Part shown: one piece after another, positions 18,794 through 27,261 of the stretch
Numbering within the stretch: the first letter of the stretch is position 1
Layout of the letters: each line of letters begins with the position of its first letter
Assembly (NCBI GenBank): GCA_039805725.1
Contig: JBDLTT010000065.1
Span: forward strand, 1-64,000
DNA: 64,000 nucleotides
From: Fluviibacter sp039805725
Lineage (GTDB): Bacteria; Pseudomonadota; Gammaproteobacteria; Burkholderiales; Rhodocyclaceae
Direction of reading: 5' to 3'
Notes under the pieces: generated by a model
Told to the model about the DNA's origin: nothing
Databases searched by the model: none
What the model saw: only the letters and a program-made list of their open reading frames with translations
Position numbers and translations under genes: made by a program

Positions 18794-19067
18794 GTCCAAC
18801 GCCCGCCGCCCCGGGGTGCAAGATGCAGCAGACGCGGCAACAGACCCACGGTGCAGCGATTCTGCGCGGGATGTACGTTGAGCAAATGACAAAAAAACAG
18901 GCAAGTTGGCGAACCCGGAACACAGACAAAGAGCCCCGCCGCCAGCACGGGCTTTTGGCAAGGTAAAATACTCTCAATTCTAGCATTTTCGGACGTCACT
19001 ACGCCCGAATGGCGCTGGATTCCCGGGCGGTTTTCGCCTGCCTTATCCCCTTGAGTCTCTGATTGTC

Positions 19068-20114
19068 ATGACCGTTTTGTCCGCGACCGATACGCATTTC
19101 GATCCACGCCTGGAGGCCGGCACCCGATTTGCCGCCCAAAGCCAGCTGCACCCGGGCACGCCAACCCTGGCACCGGCCTCGGCGGACGCCAGTTTCCGCC
19201 GCTATTTTCGGGCGACCTGGCCAAACGGTGAAACGGCCGTCCTGATGGACGCCCCGCCCGACAAAGAGGATGTCCGTCCCTTCGTCAAGATCGCCGGCCT
19301 CATGGCCGAAGCCGGCTTGACGGCGCCCAAAATCCTGGCAGCCGACGTCGCGAACGGTTACCTGCTACTGAATGATCTGGGCAACGCCGGTTACCTCAAA
19401 ACGCTGCATACGGCCGAGGCGAGCGAGGCTGATAGGCTGATGCGCGGCGCGATCAATGCGCTGGTGCAATGGCAGCAATCATCCAAGCCCGGTGTGTTGC
19501 CAAACTACGATGAAGCCTTGCTTCGTCGCGAGCTCGACCTATTCCCGGAGTGGTGCATTGGCTGCCACGCTGGCCTGGAACTCAGCGCTCAGGAACAAGG
19601 CTGGTTAAAGGGTGTCATGGACGCGCTGGTTAAATCGGCGTTGGAACAGCCGGCCGTATTCGTCCATCGCGACTTCATGCCACGCAACATGATGCGCACG
19701 GACAACCCCAACGTTCCGGCGATTCTGGATTTTCAGGATGCGGTCTATGGCCCGATCAGTTATGACGTGGTGTCGCTGTTCCGTGACGCCTTTATTTCCT
19801 GGGATGAAGAACGTGAGCTGGATTGGGTGATCCGCTACTGGGAAGAAGCACGTAAGGCTGGCCTACCGGTCCACGCCGACTTCGGTGACTTCTGGCGTGC
19901 CTACGAATTCATGGGGCTGCAGCGTCACCTCAAGGTGCTCGGCATTTTTTGCCGCCTGAATTATCGCGACGGTAAATCGCACTACCTGGAAGACCTACCC
20001 CGCTTCTACCACTACGCATTCCGTACCGCCGAGCGATACGCCGAATTGCGCCCCTTGGTACCAATTCTGGAACATCTGTCGCCACGCGATCTGCAGATCG
20101 GCTACACCTTCTGA
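19068..20114 (+). CDS. amgK: N-acetylmuramate/N-acetylglucosamine 1-kinase AmgK
   Basis: A 348-residue aminoglycoside-phosphotransferase-fold kinase. The kinase core shows ASFRRYFRATW, the catalytic loop FVHRDFMPRNMM (Asp as base) and LDFQDAVYGPISYD for metal binding. AmgK phosphorylates recycled MurNAc and GlcNAc at the anomeric carbon. The call is made firm by the next gene, a MurU-type uridylyltransferase, since amgK-murU pairs form the bypass that recycles cell wall to UDP-MurNAc without the fosfomycin target MurA. Divergent from lptD with about 270 bases between; the intervening DNA holds both promoters, none of which I can pin down. RarD-like or choline kinases are less likely. Confidence 0.9.
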   Translation: MTVLSATDTHFDPRLEAGTRFAAQSQLHPGTPTLAPASADASFRRYFRATWPNGETAVLMDAPPDKEDVRPFVKIAGLMAEAGLTAPKILAADVANGYLLLNDLGNAGYLKTLHTAEASEADRLMRGAINALVQWQQSSKPGVLPNYDEALLRRELDLFPEWCIGCHAGLELSAQEQGWLKGVMDALVKSALEQPAVFVHRDFMPRNMMRTDNPNVPAILDFQDAVYGPISYDVVSLFRDAFISWDEERELDWVIRYWEEARKAGLPVHADFGDFWRAYEFMGLQRHLKVLGIFCRLNYRDGKSHYLEDLPRFYHYAFRTAERYAELRPLVPILEHLSPRDLQIGYTF

Positions 20115-20123
20115 GGCAACGTG

Positions 20124-20816
20124 ATGCGCGCGATGATTCTTGCTGCCGGTCGTGGCGAACGGATGCGTCCGCTGACGGATCATTGCCCGAAACCGCTGCT
20201 CCCGGCTGCTGGCAAGCCCCTGATTGTCTATCATCTGGAACGCCTTGCTGCTGCCGGCTTTCGTAACATTGTGATCAACCACGCCCACCTGGGCGAACAG
20301 CTTGTCACCGCCCTGGGGGATGGTCGCCAATGGGGTCTATCGATCACCTGGTCACCCGAACCCGTCGGCGCCCTGGAAACCGCAGGGGGTATTCGCCGGG
20401 CGTTGGCGCATCTGGACGATGGGAATGACAGCCCGTTTCTGGTGATCAACGGCGACATCTACTGCGATTGGCCGATGCGCGCGCGCACGCTGGCTGAAAA
20501 TGACCTCGCGCATCTGATCCTCGTCGATAATCCGCCGCAACATCTGGCCGGTGACTTCACGCTCACCGGAGATCGGGTAGTCGACAAATCGGATGGCGCT
20601 GCCACGCTGACCTTTGCCGGTATTGGTTTCTACCGGCCCAGTCTGTTTTGCAATCTGATTGCCGGGGAGCCCGCCAAACTGGCACCGCTGCTCCGATCCG
20701 CGATGGCGGATGAACATGTCAGCGGTGAACATTACCAAGGCCGTTGGGAAGATGTCGGCACACCGCAGCGTCTGGCACAACTCGACGCGGAGCTGCGGGC
20801 GCGCCCAGCACACTGA
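20124..20816 (+). CDS. murU: N-acetylmuramate-1-phosphate uridylyltransferase MurU
   Basis: A 230-residue sugar-nucleotidyltransferase. The N-terminus is the signature MILAAGRGERMRPLT followed by PKPLLPAAGKPLI, and the product-binding region has FLVINGDIYCDWPM. It makes UDP-MurNAc from MurNAc-1-phosphate. The neighbour amgK supplies the substrate, which separates this call from glucose-1-phosphate thymidylyltransferases of the same fold. A GTG at 20121 directly precedes the ATG at 20124; GAGG stands about 6 bases before. Ten bases separate it from the amgK stop. Confidence 0.92.
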   Translation: MRAMILAAGRGERMRPLTDHCPKPLLPAAGKPLIVYHLERLAAAGFRNIVINHAHLGEQLVTALGDGRQWGLSITWSPEPVGALETAGGIRRALAHLDDGNDSPFLVINGDIYCDWPMRARTLAENDLAHLILVDNPPQHLAGDFTLTGDRVVDKSDGAATLTFAGIGFYRPSLFCNLIAGEPAKLAPLLRSAMADEHVSGEHYQGRWEDVGTPQRLAQLDAELRARPAH

Positions 20817-20855
20817 CCGCTCCCCGCAGAGGGCTAGCCGGCGTATGATCACGTG

Positions 20856-22214
20856 ATGCAACGCACTCTGCCACAACCATTAGCGCCGCTCGCGCCCACC
20901 CTATTTGACCCGTCGCCCTTCGTGAAGCGTCGTGCGGCGTTGCTGCATCAGATGCACAAGCAAGGCCGTGGTGTCGCCATTATTCCCACCAGTACCGAAA
21001 CGCTTCGTAACCGCGACACACACCACCCGTTCCGCTTCGATAGCAACTTCTGGTACCTGACTGGTTTTGAGGAGCCTGATGCGGTGCTGGTGTTGCTGGT
21101 GTCCGATACCCCACAAAGCCTGCTGTTCTGTCGCGAAAAGAATATTGAGCGCGAACTCTGGGAAGGCTTTCGGTTCGGCCCGGATGCTGCGCGCGAACAG
21201 TTCGCGTTCGATGGCGCTTTCCCCCTTGAGTCGCTTGACAAGGTGGTCAGCGAACACCTGACCGGCGCGCGCACACTCTGGCACAGCGTTGGCATCGATA
21301 CCGAGTGGGATGCCCGTATCGGCCGCTGGCTGGAACATGCGCGCAGCCAGGCGCGCGCTGGCAAACAACCACCGACGATGATTGCCGATTGGCGCGCGCT
21401 GGTCGAGCCGATGCGTCGCCACAAAGATGCGCACGAACTCAGGCTCATGCAACGTGCAGCGGACATCGCTGCCAACGCCCACGGTCGTGCTATGCGCGCC
21501 TGTCTGCCTGGCGTCTACGAATACCAACTGGATGCCGAACTCCAGTATGCGTTTCTGCACGCAGGCGGTCATCCGCCGTCGTACCCATCGATCATTGCCG
21601 GCGGCGCCAACGCCTGTGTACTGCACTACACGGCCAACAACCAGCCTCTGCGCGACGGCGATCTGGTTCTCATCGATGCCGGCTGCGAGGTTAGCGGATA
21701 CGCGTCCGACATCACCCGCACCTTTCCGGTGAATGGTCGCTTCAATGCTGCACAACGTGATCTTTACGAAATCACCCTGGCAGCCCAGATCGCTGCGATT
21801 AACATGGCCAAACCCGGGGTTACATTTCATGCTCCCCATGATGCGGCACTCCGTGTCCTGATCCAGGGCATGATTGACCTGAAGCTTTGTCAGGGCAGCG
21901 TTGATAGCGTCATCGAATCGGGTGATTACCGCCGTTACTACATGCACCGCACGAGCCACTGGCTTGGGCTGGATGTCCATGACGCCGGTCCGTATCACGA
22001 AGATGACGAGTGGGTTCGCCTGCAGGCTGGCATGACGCTGACGATCGAGCCCGGTTTTTATGTTCGTGCCGCTGATGACATCCCTGCAGCCTTTCACGAT
22101 ATCGGTATCCGCATCGAAGACGATGTTGTCATTACGGAGACGGGTTGCCTTGTCATGACCGCCGACGCCCCCAAAGCCATCGACGCCATTGAACAATGGA
22201 TGGTAGCCAGCTAA
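20856..22214 (+). CDS. pepP: Xaa-Pro aminopeptidase
   Basis: A 452-residue cytoplasmic metallopeptidase of family M24B that removes N-terminal residues before proline. The N-terminal domain (FDSNFWYLTGFEEPDAVLVL) is that of aminopeptidase P. The pita-bread catalytic domain has all five metal ligands: DAGCEVSGYASDITRTFP (two Asp), the His of HRTSHWLGLDVHD, and the Glu residues of TIEPGFYV and IRIEDDVVIT. Length is normal. A GTG directly precedes the chosen ATG. Its stop overlaps the ubiH start (TAATG). Confidence 0.96.
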   Translation: MQRTLPQPLAPLAPTLFDPSPFVKRRAALLHQMHKQGRGVAIIPTSTETLRNRDTHHPFRFDSNFWYLTGFEEPDAVLVLLVSDTPQSLLFCREKNIERELWEGFRFGPDAAREQFAFDGAFPLESLDKVVSEHLTGARTLWHSVGIDTEWDARIGRWLEHARSQARAGKQPPTMIADWRALVEPMRRHKDAHELRLMQRAADIAANAHGRAMRACLPGVYEYQLDAELQYAFLHAGGHPPSYPSIIAGGANACVLHYTANNQPLRDGDLVLIDAGCEVSGYASDITRTFPVNGRFNAAQRDLYEITLAAQIAAINMAKPGVTFHAPHDAALRVLIQGMIDLKLCQGSVDSVIESGDYRRYYMHRTSHWLGLDVHDAGPYHEDDEWVRLQAGMTLTIEPGFYVRAADDIPAAFHDIGIRIEDDVVITETGCLVMTADAPKAIDAIEQWMVAS

Positions 22215-23437
22215 TGCCTCCGGTGCGCGAGTTCGATATCGTCATCCTTGGCGCCGGCCCCGTCGGCACCACGCTCGCCCTGTTACTCGCCGGTAGCCGA
22301 CATCGTGTGCTTTTGGTCGAGCAACGTGACTTCACCACGGGCTTCCAAGATCCGCGCGCCCTGGCGCTGTCAGAGGGTGCACGCCAATTGCTTGACCCGA
22401 ACGGCGCCTGGCCAAAACCGAGCGGCAACGGCGATGGCCGCTGCACGCCGATCGAAACGATTCATATTTCCCAAGCGGGCGGCTTCGGTCGCACGCTGAT
22501 TGACCGGCAGGATTATGGTATTCCGGCACTTGGGTATGTCGTGCGCTACGGCGCGCTGGTTGAAAGCTTGCACCAGGCGCTGGGCAAAGCCATCCAGCGC
22601 CACCATGAACAACTAGTCTGTGTTGAAAAAACGACAGCGCGTGTCAGCGACGTTACCGATCAGCCCCATAACCCGGCCGGTTTCTGGCGCGACGTGGAAT
22701 TGACCAGCGATGGCAAAACCCAGACGGTTCGCACACGTCTCATCGTGCATGCCGAAGGTACGCCGCCAGACCACAGCCAGGGTGTGATCGCCCGCGGTTA
22801 TGGTCAACGCGCCATGATTTTTGAAGCGGGTCTGGCGCAAAGTCATGGCCAACGTGCCTGGGAACGTTTCACGCCGCACGGCCCATTGGCCTTACTACCG
22901 GTGGATGGCATAGGAGGCAAACGGGTCTCGGTGGTCTACACCGTGTCCGAGCAGGATGCCGAGCCATTGCTGGCGCTCAACGACGACGCCATTCTGGAAC
23001 AAATTCAGCAAGCCATTGGCCCACAAGTGACATTTACCGATATCGGCCCACGTGCCAGCTTTCCGCTCAAGCTGCGTTTGAGACAACCGGCTGTCGAACA
23101 CCGTGAACTGTGGATCGGCAATGCCGCGCAAACCTTGCACCCGGTCTCCGGACAAGGCTTCAACCTCGGCTTACGCGATGCGGCCATGCTGGCTCAGGCG
23201 TTGCGCCTGACGCTCGATCCGGGCAGCGCGCTCGTATTACATCGGTATGCCCGATCGCGCCAAGTGGATCGTTGGGGCGCCGCTGGCTTTACCGATAGCA
23301 TCGTCCGGACCTTTTCAACCCCGTTCCCAATCTTGAATGCGGTTCGGGGGATCGCGCTCAGCGCACTCGACATCATCGGCCCACTGCGTCACTTTGTCGC
23401 CCGCCGCATGATCTGGGGCGCCCGCGCCTGGCCCTGA
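22214..23437 (+). CDS. ubiH: UbiH-type FAD-dependent ubiquinone-biosynthesis hydroxylase
   Basis: A 407-residue flavoprotein monooxygenase of the UbiH/UbiF/UbiI group that hydroxylates the ubiquinone ring. It has the Rossmann motif IVILGAGPVGTTLALLLAG, the RALALSEGARQLL box of this family, and the second FAD motif GNAAQTLHPVSGQGFNLGLR. The pepP-ubiH order, with TAATG overlap here, is widespread and supports UbiH over its paralogues, but which ring carbon it modifies cannot be told. No terminator follows; about 130 bases lead to dusB. Confidence 0.9.
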   Translation: MPPVREFDIVILGAGPVGTTLALLLAGSRHRVLLVEQRDFTTGFQDPRALALSEGARQLLDPNGAWPKPSGNGDGRCTPIETIHISQAGGFGRTLIDRQDYGIPALGYVVRYGALVESLHQALGKAIQRHHEQLVCVEKTTARVSDVTDQPHNPAGFWRDVELTSDGKTQTVRTRLIVHAEGTPPDHSQGVIARGYGQRAMIFEAGLAQSHGQRAWERFTPHGPLALLPVDGIGGKRVSVVYTVSEQDAEPLLALNDDAILEQIQQAIGPQVTFTDIGPRASFPLKLRLRQPAVEHRELWIGNAAQTLHPVSGQGFNLGLRDAAMLAQALRLTLDPGSALVLHRYARSRQVDRWGAAGFTDSIVRTFSTPFPILNAVRGIALSALDIIGPLRHFVARRMIWGARAWP

Positions 23438-23525
23438 TTCACCACGCCACCCCCGGCAAATCTGCCGTCCCCTCAGGGCGCGCACGGCTCTGACTAAAAA
23501 TTAGGCAAAAAAGCGGTTTTCCCTT

Positions 23526-23531
23526 TATAAT
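23526..23531 (+). promoter_or_regulatory. Likely -10 box of the dusB-fis promoter
   Basis: A perfect TATAAT 39 bases before the dusB ATG, preceded by an AT-rich stretch (AAAAATTAGGCAAAAAA) that may act as an UP-like or weak -35 region. In other proteobacteria the dusB-fis promoter is strong and growth-rate controlled; here only the -10 is evident. Confidence 0.5.
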
Positions 23532-23569
23532 CCAAGGCTTTCTTTCTGCCGCTGCCTGATCGACGCGTT

Positions 23570-24610
23570 ATGGAATTTGTTGGTTTCAATCTCCGGAACA
23601 ATCTGTTCGTTGCCCCGATGGCGGGCGTAACGGATCGCCCGTTTCGTCAGCTTTGCAAAAAGCTCGGCGCAGGACTGGCCGTATCGGAGATGGTCACTTC
23701 GAATTCCCTGCTCTATGGCAGCGCCAAGACGCAACGTCGCGCCAACCACGATGGCGAGGTTTCGCCAATCTCCGTGCAGATTGCTGGTGCCGATCCGGCC
23801 ATGATGGCCGAAGCGGCCAAGCACAATGCCGACCGTGGCGCACAAATCATCGACATCAATATGGGCTGCCCGGCCAAGAAGGTCTGCAATGTGATGGCCG
23901 GCTCGGCCCTGCTGCAACATGAAAACCTGGTCGCCAAAATTCTGACTGCCGTTGTCAATGCGGTACCCGACACCCCAGTCACACTGAAAATTCGAACCGG
24001 CTGGAACATCGACAACAAAAATGCGCCGAACATTTTGCGTATCGCCGAAGAGAGCGGTATTCGCGCGCTGGCCATCCATGGCCGGACGCGTTGCCAGCAA
24101 TATCGGGGCGAAGCCGAGTTCGACACCATTGCTGCAGTCAAAGCTGCGGCCCGTATCCCCGTGATCGCCAACGGCGACATCACCACACCGGAAAAAGCCA
24201 AGGCCGTTCTGGAAAAAACCGGTGCCGATGGCGTGATGATCGGCCGCGCGGCCCAGGGGCGCCCCTGGATCTTCCGCGAAATCGAACACTACCTGGCCAC
24301 CGGCGAGAAATTGCCACCGCCTGCTGTTTCCGAAATTCAAACCATCCTGCTCGAGCACCTGGAAGACCTTTATGGTTTCTACGGCACAGAGACAGGTGTG
24401 CGCGTCGCCCGCAAACATATCTCCTGGTACACAAAAGGATTGAGCGGTTCAGCCGCCTTTCGCCATCAGATGAACCGCCTCGACAGCGTTGCCGAACAAC
24501 GTGCCGTGGTGGATGACTTTTTCCGTGCCCTGGCGCAGCGCCATGCGCATCTGGTTTACGACAGCACCGGTGAGCACCTCGCCACAGACGCCGAGGAGCT
24601 TGCCGCATGA
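23570..24610 (+). CDS. dusB: tRNA-dihydrouridine synthase B
   Basis: A 346-residue FMN enzyme that reduces uridine in the tRNA D-loop. The N-terminus has APMAGVTDRPFRQLCKKLGA, the catalytic cysteine is Cys100 in DINMGCPAKKVCN, and the FMN phosphate site is GADGVMIGRAAQGRPWIF. Length is normal. The gene overlaps fis by 4 bases, the arrangement conserved from E. coli to betaproteobacteria, which distinguishes DusB from DusA and DusC. Confidence 0.97.
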   Translation: MEFVGFNLRNNLFVAPMAGVTDRPFRQLCKKLGAGLAVSEMVTSNSLLYGSAKTQRRANHDGEVSPISVQIAGADPAMMAEAAKHNADRGAQIIDINMGCPAKKVCNVMAGSALLQHENLVAKILTAVVNAVPDTPVTLKIRTGWNIDNKNAPNILRIAEESGIRALAIHGRTRCQQYRGEAEFDTIAAVKAAARIPVIANGDITTPEKAKAVLEKTGADGVMIGRAAQGRPWIFREIEHYLATGEKLPPPAVSEIQTILLEHLEDLYGFYGTETGVRVARKHISWYTKGLSGSAAFRHQMNRLDSVAEQRAVVDDFFRALAQRHAHLVYDSTGEHLATDAEELAA

Positions 24611-24849
24611 GCACCCAACCACCCTCGCCTCTGGCTCAGGCCGTGACTACGGCACTGGAAAAGTACTTCACCGAACTTAACGGTGAAGCTGCGAGCAATG
24701 TGTACGACATGGTCATTAGCTGCGTTGAAAAACCGCTCCTGCAGGTCGTGATGATGCAAGCCAAAAACAATCAGACGGTGGCCGCCCAGATTCTCGGCAT
24801 TAATCGCAATACGCTTCGCAAGAAGCTTGGTGATCATGGATTACTCTAA
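24607..24849 (+). CDS. fis: Nucleoid protein Fis
   Basis: An 80-residue protein of the Fis family, with the C-terminal helix-turn-helix NNQTVAAQILGINRNTLRKK intact and the dimerisation helices before it. In gammaproteobacteria Fis bends DNA and activates rRNA operons; betaproteobacterial homologues are shorter at the N-terminus, as here. Overlaps the dusB stop by 4 bases and is followed 49 bases later by purH. Confidence 0.95.
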   Translation: MSTQPPSPLAQAVTTALEKYFTELNGEAASNVYDMVISCVEKPLLQVVMMQAKNNQTVAAQILGINRNTLRKKLGDHGLL

Positions 24850-24898
24850 AAATTCATCGACTGATTTCCCCCACGACTTCACCACTCTCTGATCCATT

Positions 24899-26503
24899 AT
24901 GAAAATCCGTCAGGCACTGCTCTCCGTTTCCGATAAAACCGGCGTTCTCGAATTTGCCAAGGCACTTGATGCGCAAGGCGTTGCCCTGCTGTCGACGGGT
25001 GGCACCGCCAAGTTACTGCGCGATGCCGGCTTGAAAGTCACGGAAATCGGTGACTACACGGGTTTTCCGGAAATGCTGGACGGTCGCGTCAAGACCCTGC
25101 ACCCGAAGGTACACGGCGGCATCCTGGCGCGCCGCGATCTGCCGGCACACATGGCCACCATTGAACAACACGATATCCCGACGATCGATCTGGTTTGTGT
25201 CAATCTGTACCCCTTCCGCGAGACCGTGGCCAAAGCCGGTGTAACGCTGGAAGAGGCGATCGAAAACATTGATATTGGCGGCCCGGCGATGGTGCGTTCG
25301 TCGGCCAAGAATTACAACGGCGTCGCCATCGTGACGGACCCCGTCGATTACGCCGTTCTGATCGAAGAAATGAACGCCAACAATGGCACACTATCGTTGA
25401 CCACCCGCTTCGGTTTGGCCAAGAAGGCCTTCACCCATACCGCGCGTTATGACTCGGCGATTGCCAACTGGTTGACGGGCCTGGATGCTGGCGCGGAAAA
25501 CAAACCGGCCGAGGCGGCACCCACACCGTCGATCTTCCCGAGCCATCTGCAGCTGTCATTCGATCGCGCCGAGACGCTGCGCTATGGTGAGAATCCGTTG
25601 CAACAGGCCGCGTTCTACCGTGACAGCTCGCCAACCGCTGGCGCGATCGCCAACTATACGCAGCATGGTGGTAAAGAACTGTCGTACAACAACATCGCCG
25701 ATGCCGATGCCGCCTGGGAATGCGTGAAGACCTTCCGTGAACCCGCCTGCGTGATCGTCAAGCACGCCAACCCCTGTGGGGTTGCCGTGGACAGCCAGCT
25801 ACTCAAGGCCTATGACAAAGCCTTCCAGACCGACCCGACCTCGGCCTTTGGCGGCATCATCGCCTTCAACGGCACGGTGGACGTCGATGTCATCGAAGCC
25901 ATGAATGAACGCAAGCACTTTGTCGAAGTGCTGATCGCGCCGGCATTCACGCCAGCCGCCATGGCACTTCTACACGCCAAGGCCAATCTGCGCGTGCTGA
26001 CAGTGCCGCTGCCCGAAGGCAACACTCCGGTATATCACGCACTCGAACTCAAGCGCGTGGGCGGCGGTTTACTAGTGCAGACCCCGGACGCCTTCAATGT
26101 CCAGCCGGAAAACCTCAAGGTTGTTACCAAGGTCCAGCCAACACCTTCACAAATCGCCGATCTGCTCTTTGCCTATCGCGTTGCAAAATTCGTCAAATCA
26201 AATGCTATAGTCTTCTGCGGGAACGGCATGACGCTCGGTGTTGGTGCCGGTCAGATGTCGCGCGTCGATTCGACCAGGATCGCCGCCATCAAGGCTGCTA
26301 ACGCCAACCTGTCCCTAACCGGCAGCGTGGTGGCCTCCGATGCGTTCTTCCCCTTCCGTGACGGCGTTGATGTGCTTGCAGCCGCAGGCGCCAAAGCCGT
26401 GATCCAACCGGGTGGCTCCATGCGTGACGACGAGGTCATCGCTGCCGCCGACGAACATGGTCTGGCCATGGTTGTTACCGGTGCCCGTCATTTCCGCCAC
26501 TAA
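24899..26503 (+). CDS. purH: Bifunctional AICAR transformylase / IMP cyclohydrolase
   Basis: A 534-residue enzyme for the last two steps of IMP synthesis. The N-terminal MGS-like cyclohydrolase domain has LSVSDKTGVLEFAKAL, STGGTAKLLRDAG and DGRVKTLHPKVHGGIL. The C-terminal transformylase domain includes the catalytic KHANPCGVA and SDAFFPFRDGVD with the PGGSMRDDEVIAAAD end. Length is normal. It sits in a purine/heme stretch with purD two genes on; the formyl donor depends on folate carbon, to which folD at 51.7 kb contributes. Confidence 0.98.
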   Translation: MKIRQALLSVSDKTGVLEFAKALDAQGVALLSTGGTAKLLRDAGLKVTEIGDYTGFPEMLDGRVKTLHPKVHGGILARRDLPAHMATIEQHDIPTIDLVCVNLYPFRETVAKAGVTLEEAIENIDIGGPAMVRSSAKNYNGVAIVTDPVDYAVLIEEMNANNGTLSLTTRFGLAKKAFTHTARYDSAIANWLTGLDAGAENKPAEAAPTPSIFPSHLQLSFDRAETLRYGENPLQQAAFYRDSSPTAGAIANYTQHGGKELSYNNIADADAAWECVKTFREPACVIVKHANPCGVAVDSQLLKAYDKAFQTDPTSAFGGIIAFNGTVDVDVIEAMNERKHFVEVLIAPAFTPAAMALLHAKANLRVLTVPLPEGNTPVYHALELKRVGGGLLVQTPDAFNVQPENLKVVTKVQPTPSQIADLLFAYRVAKFVKSNAIVFCGNGMTLGVGAGQMSRVDSTRIAAIKAANANLSLTGSVVASDAFFPFRDGVDVLAAAGAKAVIQPGGSMRDDEVIAAADEHGLAMVVTGARHFRH

Positions 26504-26520
26504 TGTCCGAGATATCCACT

Positions 26521-27210
26521 ATGTCCCGCTCAAAACTGACACTCAGCCTGTTCACCGCCCTGTGTATTGTCAGCGCCCCTTTCGCGCAGGCTGCCGATGA
26601 CGCTTCGAGTGTGCCGGACACTACCAGCAGTTCGGAAAGCACCCCGGCGAATGTGGTGGTCGTTGGCAACACCAATAAAAGCGCAGACAAGACCGAGACA
26701 CCCGCCAGCACCGAGGGTCAGAGCTGGTATAGCAAGGCCTGGAGCACCGCCAGCAAGCATTTGTCCGACGTCTGGAACAAGGGTGATATCGAGGTCTATG
26801 TGCCGTTCTGGAGCTACCATCTTCCGTTTGCCTATTCTCCCGAGAAGCGCTCCCAATACACCGAATATCCGGCCGGTGGTGGTATCGGCAAGGGTTTCTA
26901 CAACGAGAGCGGCAACTGGGAGGGTATCTACCTGATGGAGTTCCAGGACTCGCATGGCAAGCCGATGTATATGGGCGGCTATGGCTGGGTGCCGACCTGG
27001 AACCCGATTAACGAAAAATCCAGAATCGGTGTGGGCGCGACTGTCTTCATGTTCATGCGGTCGGACATCAACTACTACGCACCGACCCCCGGCATTCTGC
27101 CCATGGCGACGATGGGTTATGGCCCGGTTGATGTGCAGGTCGCCTATATCCCCGGCGGTCAGGGTTACGGTAACGTGCTCTTCTGGTGGGCAAAATACTC
27201 ATTTAAGTAA
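26521..27210 (+). CDS. pagP: Lipid A palmitoyltransferase PagP
   Basis: A 229-residue outer-membrane acyltransferase that moves palmitate from a phospholipid to lipid A. A signal peptide (SLFTALCIVSAPFAQA) is followed by a Ser/Thr-rich linker of about 40 residues, longer than in E. coli PagP. The enzyme part has the amphipathic N-terminal helix, His100 in FWSYHLPF, and the catalytic Asp143-Ser144 in LMEFQDSHGKPMYMGGYGW. These are the three residues required for activity. The barrel ends in aromatic YSFK. An earlier ATG at 26503 overlaps the purH stop; I prefer 26521 because the signal peptide then begins MSRSK. Its place between purH and purD is unusual. Confidence 0.92.
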   Translation: MSRSKLTLSLFTALCIVSAPFAQAADDASSVPDTTSSSESTPANVVVVGNTNKSADKTETPASTEGQSWYSKAWSTASKHLSDVWNKGDIEVYVPFWSYHLPFAYSPEKRSQYTEYPAGGGIGKGFYNESGNWEGIYLMEFQDSHGKPMYMGGYGWVPTWNPINEKSRIGVGATVFMFMRSDINYYAPTPGILPMATMGYGPVDVQVAYIPGGQGYGNVLFWWAKYSFK

Positions 27211-27224
27211 TTCTTGGCGCACAA

Positions 27225-27247
27225 CTTGCTTTAGCAGCGAGCTTTTT
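27225..27247 (+). terminator. Weak terminator-like hairpin between pagP and purD
   Basis: CTTGCT-TTAGC-AGCGAG followed by CTTTTT. The stem is only 6 bp with one G-U pair, so it may stop pagP transcripts partly rather than fully. Confidence 0.35.
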
Positions 27248-27261
27248 AGTAGGAAAGTTTC

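Noticed and set aside
18794..18961. LptD starting at the TTG at 18961
   Set aside because: It would put 56 residues before the signal peptide and begin with a rare start codon.
20901..22196. 431-codon open frame on the minus strand
   Set aside because: Antisense to pepP, whose five metal ligands are all in place; a GC-rich shadow.
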